The position numbers and the translations under genes were made by a program. From positions 62,001-126,000 of the forward strand of contig CAZXSK010000001.1 of the NCBI GenBank assembly GCA_964642855.1: DNA of 64,000 nt, written 5' to 3'. The stretch's first letter is position 1, and each line of letters opens with the position of its first letter. Shown here piece after piece: positions 7,910-17,258 of this stretch. The DNA comes from CAZXSK01 sp964642855 (lineage in GTDB: Bacteria; Planctomycetota; Phycisphaerae; SM23-33). The notes beneath the pieces were generated by a model. That model saw only the letters and a list, made by a program, of their open reading frames with translations, did not search any database and was not told the origin of the DNA.

Positions 7910-7938
7910 AAGATAGCGCCGCAGGCTGAAGATGTCAA
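7910..7938 (-). promoter_or_regulatory. Predicted sigma-70-type promoter of the ATP synthase operon
   Basis: On the minus strand a perfect TTGACA (7933-7938) is followed after 17 bases by TATCTT (7910-7915, four of six matches to TATAAT). Transcription would begin near 7903, about 45 bp before the atpZ ATG. The -35 box lies inside the proximal copy of the tandem repeat at 7932-7979. Confidence 0.6.
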
Positions 7939-7979
7939 CCCGTAGCCGGATCTGAATGTCAACCCGTAGCTGGATCTGA
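7932..7979. repeat. 24-bp tandem direct repeat upstream of the atp operon
   Basis: Two adjacent 24-bp copies (7932-7955 and 7956-7979) differ at one base (C or T at the fifteenth position). Read on the minus strand each copy contains TTGACA, so the -35 box of the operon promoter is duplicated with 24-bp spacing. The repeat may be a promoter duplication or a pair of binding sites for a regulator on roughly the same DNA face. Confidence 0.9.
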
Positions 7980-8033
7980 TCGCCAACTCAGACGGGCTTT
8001 GCTCCTCGCACGTCGGAAGCGTTGGCGTGGGTT

Positions 8034-9689
8034 CTACTTCCCGCCTGGCCCGAAGCAATACAGCCTGGACTTGGTTCGCAGCAGGACCTTGTCGCCGTGG
8101 ATCACGAAGCCTGTTTCGCAGGGGTTGTAGTCGCCGCGCTTCCGGCATTGCTTGAGCCAGTCCGGAGCCCACTTCCTCAGTTGCGGAACGGGCTGGTGCG
8201 GCGAGGACAATTCGCCCGATGACACCTTCTGCATCCCCTTCTCGCCGACCTTCAGCACATTCCAACGCACCTGGTTGGCCGGCCTGAACTTGTCCGATCG
8301 GAGTACGAACAGATACCCGTCGGCCAAGGCAGGACTCGCCCAGCTTCCCCGAACACGCAGCCCCCTGCCGTCATTGATAAGGTTGCCGGTCTGGGCGTCG
8401 TACATCTCCACATGCCTGCGGATAATCACATCGCCTGCCAACACTCCCGACGCTCCGCCCGGGCCTTTGACCTTGGTCCTCCACAGCTCGCTGGGCTGAA
8501 CGCTCCCGTCCTCCTGCAGCTTCAGTCGAATCGCAAGCAGGTCTCCGCCTGAGTTCCTGCCTGAGTAGTAGTACAGCGTGTCGGTTCCGTTGGTCAGCGC
8601 GGTGTCCCCGCCGGTCTCCGACCCGCACCAGCTCGGGCCATACGACTTGCAGAGAATCTCCCCGTCGGAAAGGCGCGTAATCTTGCCGTCGCTGGTAGCC
8701 ACGACATCCACGTCGCCCGGCTGAAGCCGAAGGTGCACCGGCGAACCGCACCGATACCCCCCTCCGGCGATGTCACGGTCCTGAGACCAGAGAACCTTGC
8801 CCGTCTCCGCATCGAAACAGGACACCCTGTAGCCGGCCTGGGTAAACAGCTTGCCGTCAACCAGCAGCGGAGATGCGACGTAGCGCGCCCGATGTCCCAG
8901 CGTTCGCCTGCCCTTCTTGTTCCGGCTCGGGATGACCATCCGCACCCACCGAATCTTGCCCGTAACCAGATCCAGTGCCGCAACCTGGTTCATGGCCATG
9001 CATACATACACGGACGTCTCGTCCACGACCGGGGTCGCAGGGGTATAGCCGATCAGGCTCTTCCAACCGGGCACGGCGAAGCCATATCGGCTGCCCAGGT
9101 AGCCGGCGATCTCTCCCATAGCGGACTGGAGGGTCTTGCTGTCCTTGGCAAGCTTCTTGCTGAACGAGAAATGCTTCGCGACTTTCGGGGCCTTGGATAG
9201 CACGTCATAGACGGCGTCGAGCTGGCTCTGGCCGCCGCGCCAACTGTATCCGTCTCCGCAGCCTACGCGGATCCACCCGGCTGCGTAGAGGATCTCACGA
9301 AGTGCGACGTCCTCCTTCCTGCGGTCGCTCTGACCCGGGAACAGCCCCAACTCGATCGGGTCCACGCTGGTACGCCATTTTTCCTTGCCCGTCTTCAGGT
9401 CGTAGGCGATCACCCATGCAGGGTCAGCCAGGACCACAACCGTCTGGCCGGATACGACGGGCTGGGCGATGCTCAACCCGGGCATTTCGGCTTCCCAGGC
9501 GAGATTCTCGTTGGGGTCCAGCGAGGTCGGGAACCCCTCCCCAGGGAAGACGCCTGTCCGCTCCGGGCCTCGCCAGCCATCGACCGCTTGGCCGCCCCAG
9601 ACAAGGGAAGACGTCACACTGACCACGAAGACATACACCGCCAGAAGGATGAAGCGGACGTCTGTTCGCCCGAAAGCTTCTGAATGCAT
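8034..9689 (-). CDS. Secreted PQQ-like beta-propeller repeat protein
   Basis: A 551-residue protein with an N-terminal signal-like helix (FILLAVYVFVVSVTSSLVWG, residues about 13-32) and then a WRGPERTGVFPGEGFP segment, the opening typical of planctomycete outer-membrane-type PQQ propeller proteins. Blade repeats recur as VIAYDLKTGKEKWRTS, VAALDLVTGKIRWVR and VSCFDAETGKVLWSQD, the tryptophan-docking pattern of pyrroloquinoline-type propellers. No catalytic residues of alcohol dehydrogenases were recognised, so it is more likely a BamB-like scaffold or binding protein. I chose the ATG at 9687-9689 because GGAG is 9 bases upstream; an earlier in-frame ATG at 9764 would add 25 residues without signal character. 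It diverges from the sulfatase gene. Confidence 0.8.
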   Translation of the reverse strand: MHSEAFGRTDVRFILLAVYVFVVSVTSSLVWGGQAVDGWRGPERTGVFPGEGFPTSLDPNENLAWEAEMPGLSIAQPVVSGQTVVVLADPAWVIAYDLKTGKEKWRTSVDPIELGLFPGQSDRRKEDVALREILYAAGWIRVGCGDGYSWRGGQSQLDAVYDVLSKAPKVAKHFSFSKKLAKDSKTLQSAMGEIAGYLGSRYGFAVPGWKSLIGYTPATPVVDETSVYVCMAMNQVAALDLVTGKIRWVRMVIPSRNKKGRRTLGHRARYVASPLLVDGKLFTQAGYRVSCFDAETGKVLWSQDRDIAGGGYRCGSPVHLRLQPGDVDVVATSDGKITRLSDGEILCKSYGPSWCGSETGGDTALTNGTDTLYYYSGRNSGGDLLAIRLKLQEDGSVQPSELWRTKVKGPGGASGVLAGDVIIRRHVEMYDAQTGNLINDGRGLRVRGSWASPALADGYLFVLRSDKFRPANQVRWNVLKVGEKGMQKVSSGELSSPHQPVPQLRKWAPDWLKQCRKRGDYNPCETGFVIHGDKVLLRTKSRLYCFGPGGK

Positions 9690-9845
9690 GGACTTGTCTC
9701 CAGTTCGTTGCCAAAGGCCCGGCCCGCACGGCTTGTGCGACAGCACCGGGACTCTCATAGTCATCTCTAAACGGAACCCGTCTCTACCTCAACCGTTCCG
9801 CGAAAGAGGGGTGTTAACGCCCATTTTGCGCCACCAGACGGAAGC

Positions 9846-9860
9846 TTGCATTCCATGCAA
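9846..9860. promoter_or_regulatory. Palindrome in a divergent intergenic region, possible operator
   Basis: TTGCAT, a three-base spacer and ATGCAA form a perfect inverted repeat 50 bp before the sulfatase start, in the 220-bp gap between divergent genes. It resembles an operator for a dimeric regulator, but no partner regulator gene is adjacent. Confidence 0.35.
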
Positions 9861-9909
9861 TGCCCGCTAGGCTGAACCTGAGTCTCCAACTGGCAAGAAA
9901 GGCCACCTT

Positions 9910-11244
9910 ATGCCCCCCCTGAACATCCTCTATCTGCATTCGCATGACACGGGCAGGTACATTCAGCCGTACGGCTTTGCACTGGAAACCCCCCGACTTC
10001 AGGAACTGGCCCAGCAAGGCGTGCTATTCCGGAAGAACTTCTGCGCGGGCCCTACCTGCTCCCCCAGCAGGGCTGCTTTGCTTTCCGGCCAGTCCCCGCA
10101 CAGTTGCGGAATGTATGGTTTGGCGCATCGGGGATTCCGCATGGCTGACTACAACAGGCATCTGGCCAGGTTCCTGCAGTCCCACGGCTACGAAACCGTT
10201 CTGGCCGGATTCGAGCACGAGGGCGTTCGGAAGCACGATCCCCAAGCCTACATTGTCGATCCGGGCTGCAAGGGGGATCGAGACATCCCGGGCGCCGTCC
10301 GCGACTTCCTGAAGCAACGAGACGAGAGCCGGCCTTTCTTCCTCTCTGCGGGTTTCGAGCATACCCATCGTCTCGGCGAATCCTTCCATGGAGCTCCGGA
10401 CGATATCCACAGCGGCCCGACGACCAGCGATGAGCGATACCTCCAACCGCCGGCAGTCCTGCCCGATACCCCCGAAACACGGCGTGATTTCGCCCTGTAT
10501 GCAGACAGTGTTCGCGGGCTGGACCGGCTGATGGGAGAGGTGCTCGACGCCATCGACGACGCCGGCCTGGCCGAGGCCACCCTGGTGATCTGCACGACCG
10601 ACCACGGCATCGCCTTTCCGCGAATGAAGTGCAACCTGACCGACCACGGCATCGGCGTAATGTTGCTGATGCGAGGGCCCGGTGGATTCGACGGGGGGAA
10701 AGTCATCGACGCCATGACCAGCCACATCGACCTGTTCCCTACGCTCTGCGATCTTGCAGGACTCGACCGACCCGATTGGCTGGAGGGCGAGAGCCTGCTG
10801 CCGCTGGTCTCGGGCCAGACCGACGCCATCCACGACGAGGTATTCTCCGAGGTGTCTTTCCACGCCGCCTACGAGCCCAAACGCTGCGTGCGAACCGATC
10901 GCTACAAGTACATCCGTCGCTGGGACAGGCGGAGCAAACCCGTGATGCCGAACATCGACGACAGCATCACGAAGTCGTTCCTGGCCGCCCGCGCCGGCTG
11001 GGGAACCGTTGCCCCGCCGCAGGAACAGCTCTACGACCTCCTGCTGGACCCGCAGGAAACCTGCAACCTGGCCGCCCGCCCCGACTGTCAACACGCCCTG
11101 GACGACATGCGTTCGCGCCTGGAACGCTGGATGGAGCGAACGGCCGATCCGCTGCTGGAGGGGACGGTCCAGCCTCCTCCCGAAGCGGTCGTCAATGACC
11201 CCGACGGAGCCAGCCCGGCTGAGAAACCCAAGCCGGCCCGGTAG
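9910..11244 (+). CDS. Sulfatase, type I formylglycine-dependent
   Basis: A 444-residue arylsulfatase-superfamily enzyme that hydrolyses sulfate esters or sulfamates. The maturation motif CSPSR is at residues 50-54, where Cys50 would become formylglycine. The first metal-ligand region is divergent (HSHDTGRYIQPYG), with Asp13. This HDTGR opening is reminiscent of the heparan N-sulfatase-like branch, but that is a recollection and not proof. Later motifs CTTDHGIAFP and DRYKYIRRWD complete the alkaline phosphatase fold. There is no signal peptide, so as annotated the enzyme would be cytoplasmic. AAGAAAGG lies 7 bases before the ATG. No formylglycine-generating enzyme gene is in the window. Confidence 0.9.
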   Translation: MPPLNILYLHSHDTGRYIQPYGFALETPRLQELAQQGVLFRKNFCAGPTCSPSRAALLSGQSPHSCGMYGLAHRGFRMADYNRHLARFLQSHGYETVLAGFEHEGVRKHDPQAYIVDPGCKGDRDIPGAVRDFLKQRDESRPFFLSAGFEHTHRLGESFHGAPDDIHSGPTTSDERYLQPPAVLPDTPETRRDFALYADSVRGLDRLMGEVLDAIDDAGLAEATLVICTTDHGIAFPRMKCNLTDHGIGVMLLMRGPGGFDGGKVIDAMTSHIDLFPTLCDLAGLDRPDWLEGESLLPLVSGQTDAIHDEVFSEVSFHAAYEPKRCVRTDRYKYIRRWDRRSKPVMPNIDDSITKSFLAARAGWGTVAPPQEQLYDLLLDPQETCNLAARPDCQHALDDMRSRLERWMERTADPLLEGTVQPPPEAVVNDPDGASPAEKPKPAR

Positions 11245-11333
11245 GTTACCCCGCCCGGTCGATTCGCTGCTAATCCCGGCTCCCGATCGCGCCGAAACAC
11301 CCTCTGGGACTTTCTGCGCACAGGGAGCAACCG

Positions 11334-12509
11334 ATGAAGCCGAGAATTCTGTACGTCGACGACGATCCGGGCATTCTGGAGGCGTACAAGGTCCGTCTGC
11401 GCGATCGGTTTGAGCTCACCACAGCCCCGGGCGGATCGCAGGCCCTGGATACCATCCGTACGGAGGGCCCTTTCGAGGTGATCCTCGCGGACATGCGCAT
11501 GCCCGGCATGGACGGCGTGCAACTGCTCCGACAGGCCAGGGAGATCGATCCGGACTCGGTCCGCATGATCCTTACCGGCAACGCCGACCTGACCTCGGCA
11601 ATCCAGGCGGTCAACGAGGGCAATATCTTCCGCTTTCTGACCAAGCCTTGCCCGTCGGAAACGCTGACCCGCGCCCTGCAGGACGGCGTCGAGCAGTATC
11701 GACTGGTCACAGCTGAACGCGAGATGATGAGCAAAACCGTCCGCGGAACCATCAAGGTTCTCATGGACGTGCTGTCGATGATCTCGCCGGTCACGTTCAG
11801 CCTCGCCGACCGTCTCAAACGCAGCGTCCCGCAGATCGCCCAGAAGCTCAACCTGCCCGACCCCTGGCTGTATGAACTCGCCGCGATGCTCTCCCAGCTA
11901 GGCTGCGTCGCTCTCATGCCCGATACCGTCAACCATGCGCTGGCGGGCATGGATCTGAGTCCCGAGGACCGCGACGCGTTCAACATGCATCCGGAGATCG
12001 CTTCATCGCTGCTGGGCAATATCCCGCGACTCGAAGAAGTCTCCGAAATCGTCGCGCACCAGCTGGATGACTTCGTCGACCTCGACACCAATGAAGACCT
12101 CCTTGCGCGGGACCGCATCGCCGTCGGCGCTCAGTTGCTTCGCGTGGCGACGGAATTCGAGCGACTCTCAGCCGGCCATCTGACCACTGCCCAAGCGATG
12201 GCGGACATGCTTGCCCGCCCAAGGGAGTTCGACCCGCAGATTGTCGTAGCCCTGGAAGACGTGCAGATCGGCCACCAGGGTCTGGACCTCCGCGTGGTGA
12301 GCATGGACGATCTCTGTCCCCGGATGACGCTGGACCAAGACGTTCATGCCAGCGACGGACGCCTGCTTGTTACCAAAGGGATGGACGTGACGTTCCCCAT
12401 CCTCGCCAGGCTCCGCATGTGGCAGCGGAGCATCGGCATCCGCCAGCCGATTCGTGTATACGTGCCCAAGCCCTCCACCACGATGCTTGCCCAGACGCCC
12501 AACGCCTGA
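11334..12509 (+). CDS. Response regulator with degenerate HD-GYP-like output domain
   Basis: A 391-residue protein. Residues 1-125 are a receiver: the acidic pair Asp10/Asp11 and phosphorylation site Asp53 in ILADMRMPGMDG, Thr in MILTGNADL and Lys in FLTKPC. The helical part from about residue 140 follows the layout of HD-GYP cyclic-di-GMP phosphodiesterases (DLSPEDRDAFNMHPEIASSLL corresponds to the Ls-x-x-Er...H...G region). The HD pair is replaced by Ser-Gln in AAMLSQLG, HHE is replaced by HQLDD, and no GYP is visible. I infer a catalytically dead binding or scaffold domain. The gene begins after CAGGGAGCAACCG and lies 20 bp before the histidine kinase, with which it probably forms a two-component pair. 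Confidence 0.8.
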   Translation: MKPRILYVDDDPGILEAYKVRLRDRFELTTAPGGSQALDTIRTEGPFEVILADMRMPGMDGVQLLRQAREIDPDSVRMILTGNADLTSAIQAVNEGNIFRFLTKPCPSETLTRALQDGVEQYRLVTAEREMMSKTVRGTIKVLMDVLSMISPVTFSLADRLKRSVPQIAQKLNLPDPWLYELAAMLSQLGCVALMPDTVNHALAGMDLSPEDRDAFNMHPEIASSLLGNIPRLEEVSEIVAHQLDDFVDLDTNEDLLARDRIAVGAQLLRVATEFERLSAGHLTTAQAMADMLARPREFDPQIVVALEDVQIGHQGLDLRVVSMDDLCPRMTLDQDVHASDGRLLVTKGMDVTFPILARLRMWQRSIGIRQPIRVYVPKPSTTMLAQTPNA

Positions 12510-12528
12510 GTATACCGGAAAGCCCACC

Positions 12529-14358
12529 ATGCCCATGAACAAGCAAACCAGGCTGGCGCTCAGCTATACCGCAGCCTTCGCAGCCGCGGCCACCCTGGGG
12601 GCCGTCGCCGGGCTGCTGCCTGTCTGGACCGCCGCATGCCTCGCCGGACTGTTGGGAAGCGGCGTGCTGCTTGCTCATCGCAGAAAACGGACAAGAGAAC
12701 TCGGTTTCCGGATCCGCCTCGCGGCGGCAGCCAGGCCGTATGCCGACAGCGATCCGCCCACCGACGCCGGCCGGGAAGAGCTGCTGGGTTTCCTCGCCGA
12801 CTCCTACGCCCAGCACGTGGACGACCTCAAGCGTGCCCAGCGTGCGATCATCCAGAGCAACCTACACTTCGACCAGATCTTCAACGCCACCGACGATGCC
12901 CTTCGAGTGATCGACCTGGAGGGCAATGTCGTGATGGCCAATGAAGCCTACGCCGGCCTTTCGCACCTTGGACGTCGCGAGGCCTCGGGCGGGCCCTGCC
13001 GGGCGTCGTGTGGGTTCGACGTCTGCGGGACCATGGAATGCCCCCTGCACCGCATCCGCGACGGCGAACCCGGCGTGGTGGTCGAATCGGCATTTCACCG
13101 GGCCGACGGTACCGAAGTGGCATGCCTGATCTCTGCGTCGCCCTATCGCGACCACCATGGCAGCGTGGTCGGAATCGTCGAGTGGTCTCGCGACATCACA
13201 CCGCTCAAGCGTGCCCACGACAAGCTCCGACGGTACGCCCGGGAACTCGAGCGTAAGAACGACTACCTGGCCGAACTCACCGCCACCGCGCACCGGTTCG
13301 TCGATACGGTCGCCCACGAGTTCCGCACCCCCCTGACGGTCATCGGTGAGTTCGCGTCGATTCTCGCCGACGGCATCGGCGGAGACGTCAACGAAGAGCA
13401 GACCAAGTACCTCCAGATGATCCGCGTGTCAGCTGGGGATCTGTCACAGATGGTCGACGACCTGCTGGACTCAAGCCGCCTGAAGAGCGGCACCCTGAAA
13501 ATCGACCGCCACGCGGTCAGCGCCGGCCAGATTGTTCGCTCGGTCTGGGACGTCCTGCTCGGCAAAGCCGCCGGCAAGAATGTCACGCTGACGCTCGACG
13601 TGCCCGACGATCTGCCCCCCGCCTATGCCGACCCGACCCGCGCGGCCCGGTGCGTGGCAAATCTCGTTCTCAACGCGGTGAAGTTCTCTCCGGACGGGGG
13701 GGAGATTCGCGTCTGGGCAACTCCCAGCAACGACGGCGGGCTGGAAATCGGCGTCACCGACCAGGGCCCGGGCCTGACCCCCCAGGAGCAGCAACTGATC
13801 TTTGACCGCTTCAGCCAGTGCGCCAGCGGCCTGCTCTCCACGGACAAGGGCTTCGGGCTGGGGTTGAGCATCGTCCAGGAGATGGCCGGTCTGAATCTTG
13901 GCCAGGTGCGCGTGGAGTCCACGCCCGGCGAGGGAAGCACGTTCTCCTTCACGCTGCCCCCCTGCCGCGTCGATGCCGTCCTGCAGCAGTTTCTCGGTAC
14001 ACTGGCTGCCTCGGCGACTGAAGACCAGGCCATCGCAGTCATCGCCGGCAGAAGCCCGTCGGACCCGCCCGCCCGGGAGCAGACGGTTCGCGATCTCCGT
14101 GACCTCTGCCGAACTACCGATCTTGTCCTGCCCGCGCGGGACGGCGTGCGCGCGATCGTCATCGGCCTGTCCCACCAGCCAGACGCCGGACAGCGTTGGA
14201 TCCATCGCGTTCGGGAAACGGCCTCTGCTGGCAACGAAGACCTGCCTACCTCCCTGCCGCTGGAACTGCAGGTCATCGGCGAGTGGGACCCGTCCGAGGC
14301 ATCCGAGGTGCTGCAGGCCGTTCTGCCCGAAGTCTCGCTGCCGACCATGGCCGTCTGA
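12529..14358 (+). CDS. PAS-domain sensor histidine kinase with degenerate C-terminal GGDEF-like domain
   Basis: A 609-residue membrane kinase. Two hydrophobic helices span about residues 10-48. A PAS domain (about 113-225) contains four cysteines (157, 161, 166, 171), the last in an ECPL motif. HisKA has the phospho-acceptor His263 in VAHEFRTPLTVIGEF, and the ATPase domain runs from about 365 to 485 with LVLNAVKFSPDGG, GVTDQGPGL and GFGLGLSI. The last 120 residues look like a GGDEF domain that has lost its active site (LRDLCRTTDLVLPARDGVRA where an R-x-D-x-x-x-R-x-GGDEF arrangement is expected). The start at MPMNK is supported by GGAAAG upstream. The reading frame is open further 5', but that part overlaps the preceding gene. 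Confidence 0.85.
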   Translation: MPMNKQTRLALSYTAAFAAAATLGAVAGLLPVWTAACLAGLLGSGVLLAHRRKRTRELGFRIRLAAAARPYADSDPPTDAGREELLGFLADSYAQHVDDLKRAQRAIIQSNLHFDQIFNATDDALRVIDLEGNVVMANEAYAGLSHLGRREASGGPCRASCGFDVCGTMECPLHRIRDGEPGVVVESAFHRADGTEVACLISASPYRDHHGSVVGIVEWSRDITPLKRAHDKLRRYARELERKNDYLAELTATAHRFVDTVAHEFRTPLTVIGEFASILADGIGGDVNEEQTKYLQMIRVSAGDLSQMVDDLLDSSRLKSGTLKIDRHAVSAGQIVRSVWDVLLGKAAGKNVTLTLDVPDDLPPAYADPTRAARCVANLVLNAVKFSPDGGEIRVWATPSNDGGLEIGVTDQGPGLTPQEQQLIFDRFSQCASGLLSTDKGFGLGLSIVQEMAGLNLGQVRVESTPGEGSTFSFTLPPCRVDAVLQQFLGTLAASATEDQAIAVIAGRSPSDPPAREQTVRDLRDLCRTTDLVLPARDGVRAIVIGLSHQPDAGQRWIHRVRETASAGNEDLPTSLPLELQVIGEWDPSEASEVLQAVLPEVSLPTMAV

Positions 14359-14444
14359 GGCAGTAGGAAGTCTCGGCAGGCGGACGCCCTTACGGGCGGG
14401 TTTGCGGTTGGCAACGCTCCGCCCACGCGGTACCGTGATGTGTC

Positions 14445-17207
14445 ATGAGCAAGACGCTGACCATCATCGACGGGCACTCGCAGATCTTCCGCGCCTACTA
14501 CGCCCCGTTTCGCGACCTGACCAGCCCCACCGGCGAACCCACCCGGGCAACCTACGTCTTCTGCACGATGCTGCTGAAGCTCCTCGCCGCGAAGCAACCG
14601 GACTACATCGCCATGGCCATCGACGGACCGGCTGACCGACTCCACCGCCGCCAGGTCTACAGCGAGTACAAAGCCACCCGCAAGCCCGTCCCCGAGGACT
14701 TCCGCCCGCAGGAGAAGCGGATCTTCGAGATCGTCCGGGCGATGGGCATTCCCATCCTCGAGGCCGAGGGACACGAAGCCGACGACATCCTCGCCACCGC
14801 ATGCCGGAAGCTCGCGGGCGACGACCTCGACGTGGTACTCGTCAGCCGGGACAAGGACCTGGACCAACTTGTGAGCGACCACGTGGTGCTCTACGACCCG
14901 ATGAACGACGAGACCTTCGATGCAGCAGCCATCGAGAAGAAGAAAGGATACACGCCCGACCAGGCCGTTGAGATCCAGACGCTGATGGGCGACTCGTCGG
15001 ACAACATTCCCGGCGTGCCCGGTGTGGGACCGAAGACCGCGCTGCAACTCATTGCCGAGTACGGGTCGGCCGACGGGGTCCTTCAGGAAGCCCGCCGCCG
15101 GAAGGACCTGCCCAAAAAGGAACTCACCGGCAAGCTCAAGGGCAAGTTGCTCGAGCGGATCCTTGATGCCGACGAGGCGATCGACCTGTCTCGCAGGCTC
15201 GTGACGCTCGACCGCGACGTGCCCGTGGAGCTTCCCCTCGACGAGATGCAGTACGATCCCGCCCAACTCGCCGGCGTGCGGAAGCTGTTTGCCGAACTCG
15301 GGTTCAACCGCCTGTTCGACCAACTCGCCGACATGGGCGTGCCCGAAGCGGATGGAAGCCCGGTGACCACTGAAAGCCGGGCCGTCCGGCGTGGCAGGAC
15401 CTGCGCCGCTGACATGACCTATCGCTGCGTCTGCACACCTGACGATCTCGATGAAGTCGTTTCCGAACTCGCGAACGTCGACGCACTGGCCATCGACACC
15501 GAAACCACCTCCCCCCGGCCGATGTGGGCCGAGCTGGTGGGGATCTCGCTGGCCTGGAAACCCGGGGAGGCTGTGTACATTCCCGTGCGGTCGCCGTTGG
15601 GTGAATCGGCGCTGGACGTGCAGATGGTTCGCGAGGCGCTCTCGGGGGTGCTCACATCCCCCGACGTCCGCAAGATCGGCCATCACCTCAAGTACGATCT
15701 GATCGTCCTGCGCGAGGCAGGCTTCGAGATCGCAGGCCCCCTCGCCGACACCATGGTGGCAGCCTACGTCTTGGATTCGTCACGCCCCACCTACAAGCTC
15801 GACGCCCTGGCAGCGGAGTATCTCGACCACCAATGCATTCCCATCGAGGAAGTCATCGGACGAGGGCGTAAACAGACCACCATGGACGCCGTGCCGCTGG
15901 AGATCGTCGCCACCTATGCTGCCGAAGATGCCGACGTGACCTTCCGCCTGGCCGAGAAGCTCCTGGGTCAGCTTTCCGACAGCGAACTCGAACCGTTGTA
16001 TCGCGACCTCGAGATCCCCCTCCTGCCGGTGTTGACGAAGATGGAACGCGACGGGGTGAAAGTGGATCCCGACCGCCTGCGGGAAATGGAGGTCGAGCTC
16101 AGCAAGCAGGCCGATGGTCTGCGTGAGCAGATCCTGCAGGCAGCGGGCGTGGAGTTCAACGTCGACTCGCCCAAGCAACTCGGGGAGGTACTCTTCGAGC
16201 ATCTCTCCCTGCCGGTCGTCAAGCGGACCAAGACCGGTCCGAGCACGGATTCGGGGGTGCTGGAGCAGCTCGCGACCGACCACCCACTGCCCGCTATGGT
16301 GCTGGATTACCGCAAGCTCACCAAGCTGCTGAGCACGTATCTCCGCGCCCTGGCCGAGTGCATCCACCCCCGCACGGGACGGGTGCATACATCCTTCCAC
16401 CAGTCGGGAACGGCCACGGGCAGACTGTCCTCCAGCGACCCGAACCTGCAGAACATTCCGGTCCGCACCGAACAGGGCCGGCGAATCCGATCGGCATTCG
16501 TTGCCGGCGACGGGTGCGTGCTCCTCTCGGCCGACTACTCCCAGGTCGAGCTTCGCGTGCTGGCGGATCTCTGCAAGGATCCGACGCTACAGGCCGCCTT
16601 CGCGGACGACCAGGACATCCATCGCACGGTCGCAGCGGAGGTATTCGGCGTGCCCGTCGGCGACGTCACGCCCGATCAGCGTGCCCGCGCCAAGACGGTG
16701 AACTTCGGCATCGTCTACGGGCAGACGGCCTTCGGGCTGTCACGGACGTTGCGTATCTCACGAACCGAAGCGGCCGAGTTCATCCGCATGTACAACGAGC
16801 GATTCCCCGCCATCCGGGAGTTCCTGGACGACTGCGTTGCCTTCGCCAAGGAGCACGGCTACGTGGAGACCCTCTTCGGCCGCCGGCGTACGATCCCCGA
16901 TATCGATTCCCGCAACCCCTCCAGGCGGTCGGCCTCGGAGCGACTGGCGATCAACTCGGTGGTTCAGGGGTCGGCTGCGGACCTGATCAAGAAAGCAATG
17001 GTGGACCTGGCTACGCGCATCGAGGCCGAGAACAGGCCCTCGCGTATGCTGCTGCAGATCCATGACGAACTGGTCCTGGAGATTCCGAGGGAACACGTCG
17101 ACGCCGAACGCGAAATGGTCGTCGATTGCATGACCTCTGCGGTCGAACTCAGTGTGCCGCTGAAGGTCGACGTCGGCATCGGCGAAAACTGGATGGACGC
17201 GAAGTAG
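14445..17207 (+). CDS. polA: DNA polymerase I
   Basis: A 920-residue repair and Okazaki-fragment polymerase with all three domains. The 5' nuclease domain covers about residues 1-300 (IDGHSQIFRAYYAPF, then EAEGHEADDILAT and GDSSDNIPGVPGVGPKTA). The proofreading domain keeps its carboxylates: DTET at 351-354, IGHHLKYDLIVL and YAAEDADVTFRL. I therefore infer an active 3'-5' exonuclease, unlike polA of many bacteria. The polymerase domain has motif A LSADYSQVELR (Asp697), motif B RARAKTVNFGIVYG and motif C QIHDELVLE (His873-Asp874-Glu875). It stands alone after the kinase gene, from which it is separated by a short hairpin at 14385-14398, and converges with the membrane protein gene downstream. 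Confidence 0.97.
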   Translation: MSKTLTIIDGHSQIFRAYYAPFRDLTSPTGEPTRATYVFCTMLLKLLAAKQPDYIAMAIDGPADRLHRRQVYSEYKATRKPVPEDFRPQEKRIFEIVRAMGIPILEAEGHEADDILATACRKLAGDDLDVVLVSRDKDLDQLVSDHVVLYDPMNDETFDAAAIEKKKGYTPDQAVEIQTLMGDSSDNIPGVPGVGPKTALQLIAEYGSADGVLQEARRRKDLPKKELTGKLKGKLLERILDADEAIDLSRRLVTLDRDVPVELPLDEMQYDPAQLAGVRKLFAELGFNRLFDQLADMGVPEADGSPVTTESRAVRRGRTCAADMTYRCVCTPDDLDEVVSELANVDALAIDTETTSPRPMWAELVGISLAWKPGEAVYIPVRSPLGESALDVQMVREALSGVLTSPDVRKIGHHLKYDLIVLREAGFEIAGPLADTMVAAYVLDSSRPTYKLDALAAEYLDHQCIPIEEVIGRGRKQTTMDAVPLEIVATYAAEDADVTFRLAEKLLGQLSDSELEPLYRDLEIPLLPVLTKMERDGVKVDPDRLREMEVELSKQADGLREQILQAAGVEFNVDSPKQLGEVLFEHLSLPVVKRTKTGPSTDSGVLEQLATDHPLPAMVLDYRKLTKLLSTYLRALAECIHPRTGRVHTSFHQSGTATGRLSSSDPNLQNIPVRTEQGRRIRSAFVAGDGCVLLSADYSQVELRVLADLCKDPTLQAAFADDQDIHRTVAAEVFGVPVGDVTPDQRARAKTVNFGIVYGQTAFGLSRTLRISRTEAAEFIRMYNERFPAIREFLDDCVAFAKEHGYVETLFGRRRTIPDIDSRNPSRRSASERLAINSVVQGSAADLIKKAMVDLATRIEAENRPSRMLLQIHDELVLEIPREHVDAEREMVVDCMTSAVELSVPLKVDVGIGENWMDAK

Positions 17208-17258
17208 CACCCCGTGCAGCCGACATTGATCCCCTGGCCTTTGGATGCACCCGAGTTG

